Shown here: piece by piece, positions 53,956-62,021 of the stretch
Position numbering within the stretch: the stretch's first letter is position 1
How the letters are laid out: each line of letters begins with the position of its first letter
Source of the DNA: Bifidobacterium angulatum DSM 20098 = JCM 7096
GTDB lineage: Bacteria > Actinomycetota > Actinomycetes > Actinomycetales > Bifidobacteriaceae
Direction of reading: 5' to 3'
Assembly (NCBI RefSeq): GCF_001025155.1
Contig: NZ_AP012322.1
Coordinates: 1,736,001 to 1,800,000, forward strand
Length of the DNA: 64,000 bases
Made by a program: the position numbers and the translations under genes
The notes under the pieces: model-generated
Database searches by the model: none
The model's input: the letters and a program-made list of their open reading frames with translations, nothing else
Told to the model about the DNA's origin: nothing

Positions 53956-55797
53956 CTACTGCGCCAGCGTGAACTGGCTGTTGTAGATGTCGGCGTAGAA
54001 GCCGGACTTGGCGAGCAGCTCCTCATGGGTGCCGCGTTCCACGATGTCGCCGCCGTTCATCACCAGAATCATGTCGGCGTCGCGGATGGTGGACAGGCGG
54101 TGCGCGATCACGAAGCTCGTGCGGCCCACGGTCAGCGCGTCCATGGCCTTCTGGATCAGCTCCTCGGTACGCGTGTCGACCGACGAGGTCGCCTCGTCGA
54201 GGATCAGGATCGGCGCGTCCTCCACCATGGCGCGGGCGATGGTGAGCAGCTGCTTCTGGCCTTGCGATAGCGAGGTCCTGTCGTCCAGCACGGTGTCGTA
54301 GCCGTTCGGCAGCGACATGATGTAATGGTGCAGGCCCACGGCCTTGCAGGCGTTGATGATCTGTTCGTCGGTCACGCCGGGCTTCGAGTACGCGATGTTT
54401 TCACGTACTGTTCCATGGAACACCCATGTGTCCTGCAGCACCATGGAGAACTGGTCGTGCACGTTCCAGCGCGGCACGGACTTGGTGTCCACGCCATCGA
54501 TCGAGATCGAGCCGCCGGAGATCTCGTAGAAACGCATGAGCAGGTTCACCATGGTGGTCTTGCCGGCACCGGTCGGGCCGACGATGGCGATCTTCTGGCC
54601 GGATTTCACGGAGGCGGAGAAGTCGTTGATGATGGTCTTGCCCGGATCGTAGCCGAAACGCACGTGGCTGAATTCCACGTCGCCGCGCACCTGCTGCGGC
54701 TTGCCGTCCACACCGACACCGAGCAGCGCCTGCTTGTCGGATTCGTCGGCCAGTTCCGGCTCGTCGAGGAAGCCGAACACGCGCTCGGAGGCGGCCGCGC
54801 AACGCTGCAGGTTCTGGAAGGCCTGCGCGAACTGCGACAGCGGCTGGGTGAACAGGCGGATGTACATCATGAACGCCACGATCACGCCGAATTCGATCTT
54901 GCCGTCCATGGCGAGCGCCGCGCCCACCACGCACACGACCACGTAGCCGAAGTTGCCGATGAAGTTCATGAGCGGCATCATCAGGCCGGAGAGGAACTGG
55001 CTCTTCCAGCCGGAGACGTACAGGTCGTTGTTGTATTTTTCGAAGCGTGCGATGGAGTCCTCTTCGCCGCAGTAGGCCTTGACCACGGTGTGGCCGGAGT
55101 ACATCTCCTCCACGTGGCCGTTCACGTCGCCCAGGGCGATCTGCTGCTGGGCGAAGTATTTCTGCGAGACCTTCATGATCAGGCCCATGATGATCAGGCC
55201 GAACAGCGCGGAGCCGATGGCGCACAGCGTCATGATCACGTTGTTGTAGAACATCATGATCAGCGCGCCGAAGAACAGCGTGATGGAGGTGATGAGCGAG
55301 CCGAGCGACTGGCCGAGCGTCTGGCCGATGGCGTCCACATCGTTGGTGATGCGGCTGAGCACGTCGCCGTAGCTGGTGTTGTCGAAGTATTTGAGCGGCA
55401 GCTTGTTGATTTTCACGCTGATCGCTTCGCGCAGCTGCTGTGCGGTGCGCTGTGTCACGTTCGCCATCAGCCAGCTTTGCACGTAGCACAGCACCGCATA
55501 GCCCACGTATAGTGCGACGAGCGTCCAGCCGATGCGTGAGACGGCGTCCATATCGATCGAGTTCATCACCGGCTTGCCGTGCACGATGGCCGGCAGGCCC
55601 TTGGTGATCTCGTTGGTCATGTCTTTAAGCTTGTCCGGGCCGATGATCTGGCAGATGGTGCCGGCCGCGCCCAGAATCAGCGAAACAACGATCACCGGAA
55701 TATATCGGCGGCAGAAGCGTACCAGCTTCTTCATCGCACCGCCGAAATTCAGCGGTTTTTCAACGGGGCCACGCCCACGTCCCATTCCTCTTGGCAT
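53956..55797 (-). CDS. ABC exporter, half-transporter B (catalytic)
   Basis: 613 aa fused membrane and ATPase half-transporter. Six helices in residues ~30-330. Walker A GPTGAGKTTM, signature LSQGQKQ, Walker B ILILDEATSSVD with catalytic Glu, H-loop IAHRLST. GAGG precedes the ATG at 55797, 13 nt from its partner. Together they form a heterodimeric multidrug- or lipid-type exporter. Its last ~25 codons have a relict copy at 40254. Confidence 0.92.
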   Translation of the reverse strand: MPRGMGRGRGPVEKPLNFGGAMKKLVRFCRRYIPVIVVSLILGAAGTICQIIGPDKLKDMTNEITKGLPAIVHGKPVMNSIDMDAVSRIGWTLVALYVGYAVLCYVQSWLMANVTQRTAQQLREAISVKINKLPLKYFDNTSYGDVLSRITNDVDAIGQTLGQSLGSLITSITLFFGALIMMFYNNVIMTLCAIGSALFGLIIMGLIMKVSQKYFAQQQIALGDVNGHVEEMYSGHTVVKAYCGEEDSIARFEKYNNDLYVSGWKSQFLSGLMMPLMNFIGNFGYVVVCVVGAALAMDGKIEFGVIVAFMMYIRLFTQPLSQFAQAFQNLQRCAAASERVFGFLDEPELADESDKQALLGVGVDGKPQQVRGDVEFSHVRFGYDPGKTIINDFSASVKSGQKIAIVGPTGAGKTTMVNLLMRFYEISGGSISIDGVDTKSVPRWNVHDQFSMVLQDTWVFHGTVRENIAYSKPGVTDEQIINACKAVGLHHYIMSLPNGYDTVLDDRTSLSQGQKQLLTIARAMVEDAPILILDEATSSVDTRTEELIQKAMDALTVGRTSFVIAHRLSTIRDADMILVMNGGDIVERGTHEELLAKSGFYADIYNSQFTLAQ

Positions 55798-55810
55798 ATC
55801 GGTCCTCCTT

Positions 55811-57598
55811 TCAGTGCTTCAATTCGTCTTCGCTGAGCTGCGATTGCGCGATCTGGCGGTATACGTCGCAGTTGTCGAGCAGTTCCTCATGCGTGCCTTG
55901 ACCGACCACCTTGCCTTGGTCGAGTACGACGATGCGGTCGGCGTTCATGATGGTACCGATGCGCTGGGCGACGATGAGTTTGGTGGAGTCCTTCGCTTCC
56001 TTGGCGAGCGCGTCGCGTACCGCACGGTCGGTTTTGAAGTCGAGCGCGGAGAAGGAGTCGTCGAAGATCAGGATCTCCGGGTGGCGGTAGACGGCGCGGG
56101 CGATCGACAGGCGCTGCTTCTGCCCGCCGGATACGTTGGAGCCGCCTTGTGCGATGGAGGATTCGTAGGTGTTGTCTTTCTTTTCTACGAATTCGGTGGC
56201 CTGGGCCACTTCGCATGCCTTGCGCACGTTGGCCATATCGGCATCCGTGCCGGCTTCCTCGCTGCCCGACTTGCTGCCCGACTTGTCGCCGTAGCTCACG
56301 TTGGAGGCGATGGTGCCTTTGAACAGGAACGACTGCTGCGGTACGTAGCCGATCTTGTCGCGCAGGGCTTTGAGCGTGTAGTCGCGCACGTCCACGCCGT
56401 CGACCAGCACCTGGCCTTGTGTGGCATCGTAGAAGCGCGGCACCAGGTTGATGAGTGAGGATTTGCCGGAACCGGTGGAGCCGATGAATGCCACGGTCTG
56501 GCCTTTCTTGGCGGTGAAGCTGATGCCTTCGAGCATGGCCTTGCGCGAATCCGGGTAGGTGAAGCTTACGTTGCGGAATTCGATTTCACCCTGCTTGCCG
56601 GGTTCGCCTTCGGTGTGTGTGCCATCGGTGATGAGCGGTTTGGTGTCGATTACTTCCAGCACGCGCTGTGCGGACACGTCGGCGCGCGGCCAGAGCACGA
56701 ATACCATGCTCATAAGCAGGAAGCTCATGATGACCTGCACGGAGTAGCTGGAGAACACGACCATGTTGGCGAAGGTGGTGAGCTTGTCGGTCAGGTCGGC
56801 CGCGTCGATGAGGCAGGCGCCGATCCAGTAGACGGCCAGCATAAGTCCGTTCATGATGGTGTTCATCAGCGGCATCATGATGGCCATGGCACGGTTGGTG
56901 AACAGCTGGGTGTCGGTGAGTTCCTTGTTGGCCTTGGTGAATTTGGCTTCCTGGTAGTCTTCGGCGTTGTAGGCGCGTACCACGCGCAGACCGGTCAGGT
57001 TTTCGCGTGCCACCAGGTTGATGTTGTCGGTCAGGCGCTGCATGGCTTTGAACTTCGGCATGACGAAGAACATGATCACGCAGATGGCGGCCATCAATAC
57101 CACGACGGCGATGCCGGTGGCGACCGTCCATTCGAAGCCTTTGCCGGCGATCTTGCAGATGGCCCATACGGCCATGATCGGCGATTTGACGATCATCATG
57201 AGGCCCATGGTGATGAACATCTGGATCTGCGTGATGTCGTTGGTGGAACGGGTGATGAGCGATGCGGTGGAGAATCTGCTCATTTCGGCCGGGCCGAAGC
57301 TTTCCACCTTGTTGAATTCGAGCGAGCGCAGCCGCTGGCTGAATGAGGCGCCCACGCGTGCGGCGATATAGCCGGTGACGATGGCGCAGGCGACGGAGCC
57401 GAGCGAGACGAGCAGCATTTTGCCGCCGGCCACCCAGATGTCATGCATTGTGCTGCCGGGGGTTTCCACGAGTGTGGTGATGTCGGACATGTAGTCCGGC
57501 AGGGTCAGATCGAGCCAGATCTGCCCTACGATGCTGACCAGTGCTATGAGCATCTGGCCTATCTCCGCTTTGGAGAGGTATCGCATGATGCGAAGCAT
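55811..57598 (-). CDS. ABC exporter, half-transporter A (degenerate Walker B)
   Basis: 595 aa half-transporter. Six helices (~15-320). Walker A GSTGSGKSSL, signature NVSGGQKQR, but Walker B reads ILIFDDSFSALD, with Asp in place of the catalytic Glu. Asymmetric LmrCD- and TM287/288-type exporters have the same arrangement, with one non-hydrolysing site. A ~25-residue insertion before the signature (SGSKSGSEEAGTDADM) is variable. Two MarR-type operators lie upstream. Confidence 0.92.
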   Translation of the reverse strand: MLRIMRYLSKAEIGQMLIALVSIVGQIWLDLTLPDYMSDITTLVETPGSTMHDIWVAGGKMLLVSLGSVACAIVTGYIAARVGASFSQRLRSLEFNKVESFGPAEMSRFSTASLITRSTNDITQIQMFITMGLMMIVKSPIMAVWAICKIAGKGFEWTVATGIAVVVLMAAICVIMFFVMPKFKAMQRLTDNINLVARENLTGLRVVRAYNAEDYQEAKFTKANKELTDTQLFTNRAMAIMMPLMNTIMNGLMLAVYWIGACLIDAADLTDKLTTFANMVVFSSYSVQVIMSFLLMSMVFVLWPRADVSAQRVLEVIDTKPLITDGTHTEGEPGKQGEIEFRNVSFTYPDSRKAMLEGISFTAKKGQTVAFIGSTGSGKSSLINLVPRFYDATQGQVLVDGVDVRDYTLKALRDKIGYVPQQSFLFKGTIASNVSYGDKSGSKSGSEEAGTDADMANVRKACEVAQATEFVEKKDNTYESSIAQGGSNVSGGQKQRLSIARAVYRHPEILIFDDSFSALDFKTDRAVRDALAKEAKDSTKLIVAQRIGTIMNADRIVVLDQGKVVGQGTHEELLDNCDVYRQIAQSQLSEDELKH

Positions 57599-57642
57599 AT
57601 GTTTGGTTCCTTCTCTAGAGCTGTTCTTACGACTTCGATTAC

Positions 57643-57671
57643 TTACACCGTAAGTAACTTACACCGTAAGA
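57643..57671. promoter_or_regulatory. two MarR-type operators of the ABC exporter
   Basis: CTTACACCGTAAG occurs twice with 16-nt spacing (57643-57655 and 57659-57671). Each is palindromic (CTTAC-n3-GTAAG). They lie 45-73 nt upstream of the exporter ATG. Related sites precede the marR gene. Confidence 0.8.
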
Positions 57672-57747
57672 TACTACATCCATAGCCGACTATTTTCTGA
57701 CAGCGATTTGCGGCATGCGCAACGTTTGCTCCCGCTTCTTTCTCTTC

Positions 57748-57845
57748 CCTCAAACTACCGACGCCCAGCACCCTCTCACCGTCAACAGCTGAGAAACACC
57801 CAAACTACCGACGGTGAGGAACGGCTCAGCGTCAACAGTTTGAGG
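57748..57845. repeat. intergenic palindromic element (ACTACCGACG family)
   Basis: CAAACTACCGACG occurs at 57751 and 57801, with outer arms CCTCAAACT (57748-57756) and AGTTTGAGG (57837-57845). The same AAACTACCGACG core forms the hairpins at 30081 and 30221. It lies between marR and the exporter genes. Confidence 0.7.
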
Positions 57846-57938
57846 AGGATGGTGGGCACGTATGGCGCAGGAATCGGAACCGGACTCGCCCACCCGCCAT
57901 ATGCCCGCTATTGCTCACGGGAACCGGAACCAGAACCG

Positions 57939-58445
57939 CTATTGTTCACGGGAACCGGAACCGGGCTCGCTCGCCTTGTCGAACGCCTGCTTCACCTGCT
58001 CCGGAGTGGGGCGAGACTTGCCGGGCATGCACAACGTCATATATGTAGTGAATTCGTCGGTAAGATCGATGAATTCGCGCGTCCGGCGCTCCCCCATCTG
58101 CGAGAAGATCCAGCAGATCGCCTCACGCATGTCCTCACGCTGCTTGTGTGCACGTTCCTCACCGGTTTTGGTGAGCTTCACGTGCACGCTACGGCGGTCT
58201 TCAGGGTCTGGTTCGCGCACGATCTGGCCTTTTTTCTCCAATCCGGCCAGCAATGTGGAGACGCGCCCCGTCGTGGCCCGCATGGCCTGTGCGATCTGCG
58301 ATGGCGTCATCGCGCCCTTGATATACAGCTCCTGCACCACGAACGGCTCACCTTTGATGCCACGGGACATCTCCCGCTGCATCTGGGAACGCTTGCCCCA
58401 TGTGGTCTGCACCAACCGATCGAACGCTTCCTGCTCGAACCCCAA
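57939..58445 (-). CDS. MarR family transcriptional regulator
   Basis: 168 aa. Winged-helix domain with MTPSQIAQAMRATTGRVSTLL and the wing IVREPDPEDRRSVHVKLT. It starts at a TTG preceded by AAAGGAGG (7-nt gap); the longer frame would read through the operators. It probably represses the ABC exporter 340 nt downstream on the same strand, and itself, through the CTTACRSYGTAA-type sites. Confidence 0.88.
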   Translation of the reverse strand: MGFEQEAFDRLVQTTWGKRSQMQREMSRGIKGEPFVVQELYIKGAMTPSQIAQAMRATTGRVSTLLAGLEKKGQIVREPDPEDRRSVHVKLTKTGEERAHKQREDMREAICWIFSQMGERRTREFIDLTDEFTTYMTLCMPGKSRPTPEQVKQAFDKASEPGSGSREQ

Positions 58446-58457
58446 TGGGCTTCCTCC

Positions 58458-58498
58458 TTTACACCATAGACAACCGTCATAATATCTTACGGTGTAAA
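58458..58498. promoter_or_regulatory. MarR-type operators upstream of marR
   Basis: CTTACGGTGTAAA at 58486-58498 is the reverse complement of the exporter sites apart from one end base. A weaker copy, TTTACACCATAGA at 58458-58470, ends just before the Shine-Dalgarno. Confidence 0.7.
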
Positions 58499-58530
58499 CC
58501 AATTTGTGGGGGAATCGGACTATTGCGTCA

Positions 58531-59565
58531 TCAGCGCAACCGGGAACCACCGAACACGGCACGATTCAGCCTGGCAAGCTCGTCGCGCGTAAGCTCCAGA
58601 CCGGTGGCGGCGAAAGAATCGTTGATCTCATGCGGATTACGGGCGCTGGGAATGGTGCACAGACGCTCGTATTGCGCCAGCTCCCACGCCAGCACCACAC
58701 GCTGATAGGAGCAGCCATGCTCGCCTGCGACCGCGCGGAACGGATCGTACGCACGCTGGTCGAACGCATCAAGGAACCCGCCGAGCGGACTCCAGCAGAC
58801 GAACGCCAGACCCAGCTCCCTGCAGTGACCCATCGTATGTTCGGGGTCGGGGTGCGACGGCGAGAACTGGTTCTGCACAGCGATCAGCTTGTCGCCGAGC
58901 ATGGCGCGAGCCGTATCGATCTGCTCGTTGTTCACGCGGGAGATGCCGGCGTATCGGATCACGCCCTCGTCCAGCAGCTGCTTCAACGCGCCGACCTGAT
59001 CCGCATACGGCACCGCCGGGTCCGGGCCATGCGAGTACAGCAGATCAAGCGCATCCACACCAAGATGCAACGCCGACTCCTTCGCATCACGGATCATGGT
59101 CTCCGGACGCGAATCGGCCATCCAGCCATACCTGCTGCCGGCAGCCTGCAAATGCTGACGCTCCTGAGCGCTCTCCCCCTGTGCGCCTTGAGCACCCTGC
59201 GCGTCCGATTCGGCCAAATCGGACACCTGCGCAACGGAAACAGGCTCCTCCATCGTGCGACGGTACCCGGTTTTCGTGGCGACCAGCACCTCATCGCGCG
59301 GACCATCCCACGTGCGCAACGCGTCACGCACCAGCTGCTCGCCATACCCCAAGTCCTCCGGGGTTCCAGTGCCGGGCCGGCTCGGCAGATAATACGACCA
59401 TGCGGTGTCGAGATACCGCACGCCCGCATCGAGACCGGCGTGAATCGTCTCGATCGCCGTCTCCCGATCCGGGCGCCCCTCAATCGCCAACGCCATCGTG
59501 CCCATGCCGAGCCTGGGAATCGCAAACCCCGCCAATTCGCCCATGTTCCGCGCAATCACCATCAT
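58531..59565 (-). CDS. aldo/keto reductase with an inserted loop
   Basis: 344 aa TIM-barrel reductase. Catalytic Asp/Tyr in YLDTAWSYY, Lys in VATKTGY, His in LLYSHGPD, with the cofactor end region SARNPHEINDS. Between residues ~100 and 145 there is an Ala/Gln/Glu-rich insertion that begins with SDLAESD, encoded by a palindromic repeat (59202-59225). The ATG at 59565 has AAAGGGA upstream; longer frames cross the TPP riboswitch antisense. The substrate is unknown. Confidence 0.85.
   Translation of the reverse strand: MMVIARNMGELAGFAIPRLGMGTMALAIEGRPDRETAIETIHAGLDAGVRYLDTAWSYYLPSRPGTGTPEDLGYGEQLVRDALRTWDGPRDEVLVATKTGYRRTMEEPVSVAQVSDLAESDAQGAQGAQGESAQERQHLQAAGSRYGWMADSRPETMIRDAKESALHLGVDALDLLYSHGPDPAVPYADQVGALKQLLDEGVIRYAGISRVNNEQIDTARAMLGDKLIAVQNQFSPSHPDPEHTMGHCRELGLAFVCWSPLGGFLDAFDQRAYDPFRAVAGEHGCSYQRVVLAWELAQYERLCTIPSARNPHEINDSFAATGLELTRDELARLNRAVFGGSRLR
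59202..59225. repeat. palindromic repeat inside a reductase gene
   Basis: GTCCGATT-CGGCCA-AATCGGAC: 8-bp perfect arms. Its frame on the gene strand gives SDLAESD, close to the SDSAESD produced by copies at 63722 and 63773. Confidence 0.8.
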
Positions 59566-59654
59566 CGTCCCTTTCCATCGTCGGCACATCCGCCACCCAT
59601 TCTTGCACACGCGCGGCACCCGGCTTGTCGGGCGGGCGCGGGAAGATGAGGGCA

Positions 59655-59744
59655 CAACCGAACGGGAGCCGAAAGGCTGAGAGGGAGCGACGAGCTTCGA
59701 CCGAGGACTTGATGCGGGTAATGCCGCCGTAAGGAGACGGGTTG
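59655..59744 (+). promoter_or_regulatory. TPP riboswitch
   Basis: Contains the thi-box hallmarks GGCTGAGAGGGA (59675-59686) and GACTTGATGCGGGTAATGCC with CGTAAGGAGA (59706-59736). Terminal helix P1 is CAACC (59655-59659) with GGTTG (59740-59744). It lies 172 nt upstream of thiS. Binding of TPP should shut down thiSFG. Confidence 0.93.
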
Positions 59745-59831
59745 TTCGCGCCGCCAGGGCGCATCTCAATCTTCCGTTCGCGATAACCGAATATCGCGTG
59801 ATCAGGGTCACGGAGGGGCGCACCACCTCAT

Positions 59832-59867
59832 AGGGTACGGCTTCTCTTCGCGACCCTTTTTCGTACC
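59832..59867 (+). terminator. riboswitch expression platform
   Basis: AGGGT (59832-59836) can pair with ACCCT (59853-59857, T-rich behind it), while GGTACG (59834-59839) can pair with CGTACC (59862-59867). The two pairings are mutually exclusive, as expected for terminator/antiterminator control of thiS. Confidence 0.45.
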
Positions 59868-59916
59868 GGATGCCATGCAAACCCATGGCTCCCAACACAT
59901 AAGAAGGGATAGTCCA

Positions 59917-60111
59917 ATGATCATCAACGGCAAGGAAGAGCAGATCGCCACGCCCATCACCGTGGCCGAGCTGATCGAAAGCAAGGGCCTGCGCGCCGAC
60001 CGCGTGGCCGTGGAACTCAACGGCGAGATCGTGCCACGCGCCCAGCGTGCGCAGACGCAGCTCAAAGGCACCGACACCCTGGAGATCGTCACGTTCGTGC
60101 AGGGCGGCTGA
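59917..60111 (+). CDS. thiS: sulfur carrier protein ThiS
   Basis: 64 aa ubiquitin-fold protein ending in the obligatory GG (FVQGG). The C-terminal Gly is adenylated by ThiF and carries thiocarboxylate sulfur for the thiazole of thiamine. AAGGGAT precedes the ATG at 59917. First gene behind the TPP riboswitch. Confidence 0.93.
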   Translation: MIINGKEEQIATPITVAELIESKGLRADRVAVELNGEIVPRAQRAQTQLKGTDTLEIVTFVQGG

Positions 60112-60202
60112 GCGGAGCGCATCACGCAGCCACACGTATCACACGCACCACGCACATCACGACGAACGAACCATAGACAACGAACGGAAGACCACGCCAA
60201 TC

Positions 60203-60916
60203 ATGACCCTTGAACCATCGGCAACCCCGGAGCAGATCAGCGCCCGCCAGCAGGCGTTCGACAACCAGCCCGACCCCGCCACGCTCGTCAGCCGCGAGGA
60301 GATCCGCGCCGCCCTGCTCGACCGTCACACCGCCGCCACACAAGACAAACTCGATGCCGCACATGTGGCCATCTGCGGTTGCGGCGGCCTCGGCTCCACC
60401 ATCGCGGTGGCTCTGACCCGCATCGGCGTCGGCCACCTGCACCTCATCGACTTCGACCGCGTGGACATGACCAACCTGAACCGTCAGCAGTATTTCCTCA
60501 AGGATCTCGGCCAGTACAAGACCGAGGCGCTGCGTTCCAACCTGCGCCAGATCAACCCGTTCACCGACATCACCATCGACACCGTGAAAGTGACCGACGA
60601 GAACGTGCCGACGCTGTTCGAGAACGAAAGCATCATCTGCGAGGCGTTCGATGTGCCGGAAAACAAGACGATGCTCGTCAACGCGGTGCTGGAGAACCTG
60701 CCGGATAAGAAGCTCGTCAGCGCTTCGGGCATGGCCGGATTCCGCAGCTCCAACCTGGTGAGCACGCGCCGCGTGTCGAAGAACTTCTACTTCTGCGGCG
60801 ACGGCGAAACCGCCCCCGTGCCGGGTGCCGGCCTGATGGCCCCGCGCGTGGGCGTGGTCGCCTGCCATGAGGCGAATATGATCACCCGCCTGATCCTCGG
60901 CGAAGAGGACGCATAA
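60203..60916 (+). CDS. thiF: ThiS adenylyltransferase ThiF (short type)
   Basis: 237 aa E1-like enzyme. ATP motif GCGGLGST, catalytic Arg in NLNRQQYF, Asp in [10 protein letters not shown]. It lacks the C-terminal Zn-cysteine tail of E. coli ThiF and belongs to the shorter family. It activates ThiS. I took the ATG at 60203; the frame upstream overlaps thiS out of phase. A relict of its last 27 codons exists at 40327. Confidence 0.9.
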   Translation: MTLEPSATPEQISARQQAFDNQPDPATLVSREEIRAALLDRHTAATQDKLDAAHVAICGCGGLGSTIAVALTRIGVGHLHLIDFDRVDMTNLNRQQYFLKDLGQYKTEALRSNLRQINPFTDITIDTVKVTDENVPTLFENESIICEAFDVPENKTMLVNAVLENLPDKKLVSASGMAGFRSSNLVSTRRVSKNFYFCGDGETAPVPGAGLMAPRVGVVACHEANMITRLILGEEDA

Positions 60917-60947
60917 CACACGCAAGACACCAACGAAAGGACACACT

Positions 60948-61862
60948 ATGAGCACCGAACACACCATCACCACCGCGGAGAAGGACGTCGCCGCCGCGCC
61001 GAACGCCACGCTTGACGAGCTGGTCGGCACCACTACGAACACGGCCATCCTGCCCGAGCCGGACGCGCACGCCTACGACGAGATCGCCACCGGCAGCGCC
61101 GATCCTCTCATCCTCGGCGGGCATAAGTTCACCAGCCGTTTCATCCTCGGTTCCGGCCGCTACGATCTGAACCTCATCAAGGCGACCATCGAGAACGCCG
61201 GCACGCAGATCGTCACCATGGCGCTGCGCCGCTGCCGCACCACCGAAAACAATCTGCTCGACTACATTCCCAAGGGCATCACCATGCTGCCGAACACGTC
61301 GGGTGCACGTAACGCGGAAGAAGCGGTGCGCATCGCGCGTCTGGCCCGCGAGGTGTGCCAAACGGACTTCGTGAAGGTGGAGATCGAGCATGAGGCGAAG
61401 TATCTGCTGCCCGACAACGAGGAGACCATCAAGGCCACGAAGCAGCTGGCCAAGGAGGGGTTCGTGGTCATGCCGTACATGTTCCCCGACCCGATCGCCG
61501 CAAAGCGCCTGGAGGATGCGGGCGCGGCGTGCGTGATGCCGCTCGGCGCGATGATCGGCTCGAACAAAGGCCTGCGTGCACGCGATTTTATCGAAGTGAT
61601 CATCAAGAACTCCAATGTTCCGGTGATCATCGATGCGGGTATCGGCCGTCCGAGCCAGGCCGCGGAAGCCATGGAAATGGGCGCGGACGCGGTGATGGCG
61701 TACACGGCCATCGCTTCCGCCGGCAATATTCCGCTGATGGCACGCGCGTTCAAGAACGCGATCGAGGCAGGCCGCGAGGCGTACCTGTCCGGCCTGGGCA
61801 AGGTGACGGAGGATCATGCCGTGCCGTCCAGCCCGACGAACGAGGCCGACTATATCGGCTGA
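60948..61862 (+). CDS. thiG: thiazole synthase ThiG
   Basis: 304 aa. The core TIM barrel begins at ~residue 52 ([22 protein letters not shown]). It has [11 protein letters not shown], the catalytic Lys region [18 protein letters not shown] and the Asp in [11 protein letters not shown]. It forms the thiazole phosphate from DXP, dehydroglycine and ThiS-COSH. A ~50-residue acidic N-terminal extension is absent from most ThiG. AAAGGA precedes the ATG. No thiO, thiH, thiC or thiE is in the window. Confidence 0.92.
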   Translation: MSTEHTITTAEKDVAAAPNATLDELVGTTTNTAILPEPDAHAYDEIATGSADPLILGGHKFTSRFILGSGRYDLNLIKATIENAGTQIVTMALRRCRTTENNLLDYIPKGITMLPNTSGARNAEEAVRIARLAREVCQTDFVKVEIEHEAKYLLPDNEETIKATKQLAKEGFVVMPYMFPDPIAAKRLEDAGAACVMPLGAMIGSNKGLRARDFIEVIIKNSNVPVIIDAGIGRPSQAAEAMEMGADAVMAYTAIASAGNIPLMARAFKNAIEAGREAYLSGLGKVTEDHAVPSSPTNEADYIG

Positions 61863-61944
61863 GTCGCGCATGCGGGGTGCTTAAGCCGAGTCACACGTAG
61901 CCGGCCGAGATAACTGTGCGTTTAGCGACAACAACCCGAGGTAA

Positions 61945-62007
61945 AAATGACAACAACTGTGACTGGAGCGACAGAATCCGTCGCTCCAATCACAGTTGTT
62001 GTCATTT
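61945..62007. terminator. 28-bp bidirectional terminator
   Basis: Arms 61945-61972 and 61980-62007 pair with a single G-T exception and a 7-nt loop. Flanking A5 and T3 fit termination in both directions, between thiG and the convergent permease. Confidence 0.88.
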
Positions 62008-62021
62008 CGTCACAGTTACCG

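Noticed and set aside
58531..60135. 534-aa aldo/keto reductase starting at 60135
   Set aside because: The extra N-terminus runs antisense through thiS and the TPP riboswitch. The family start with a ribosome site is at 59565.
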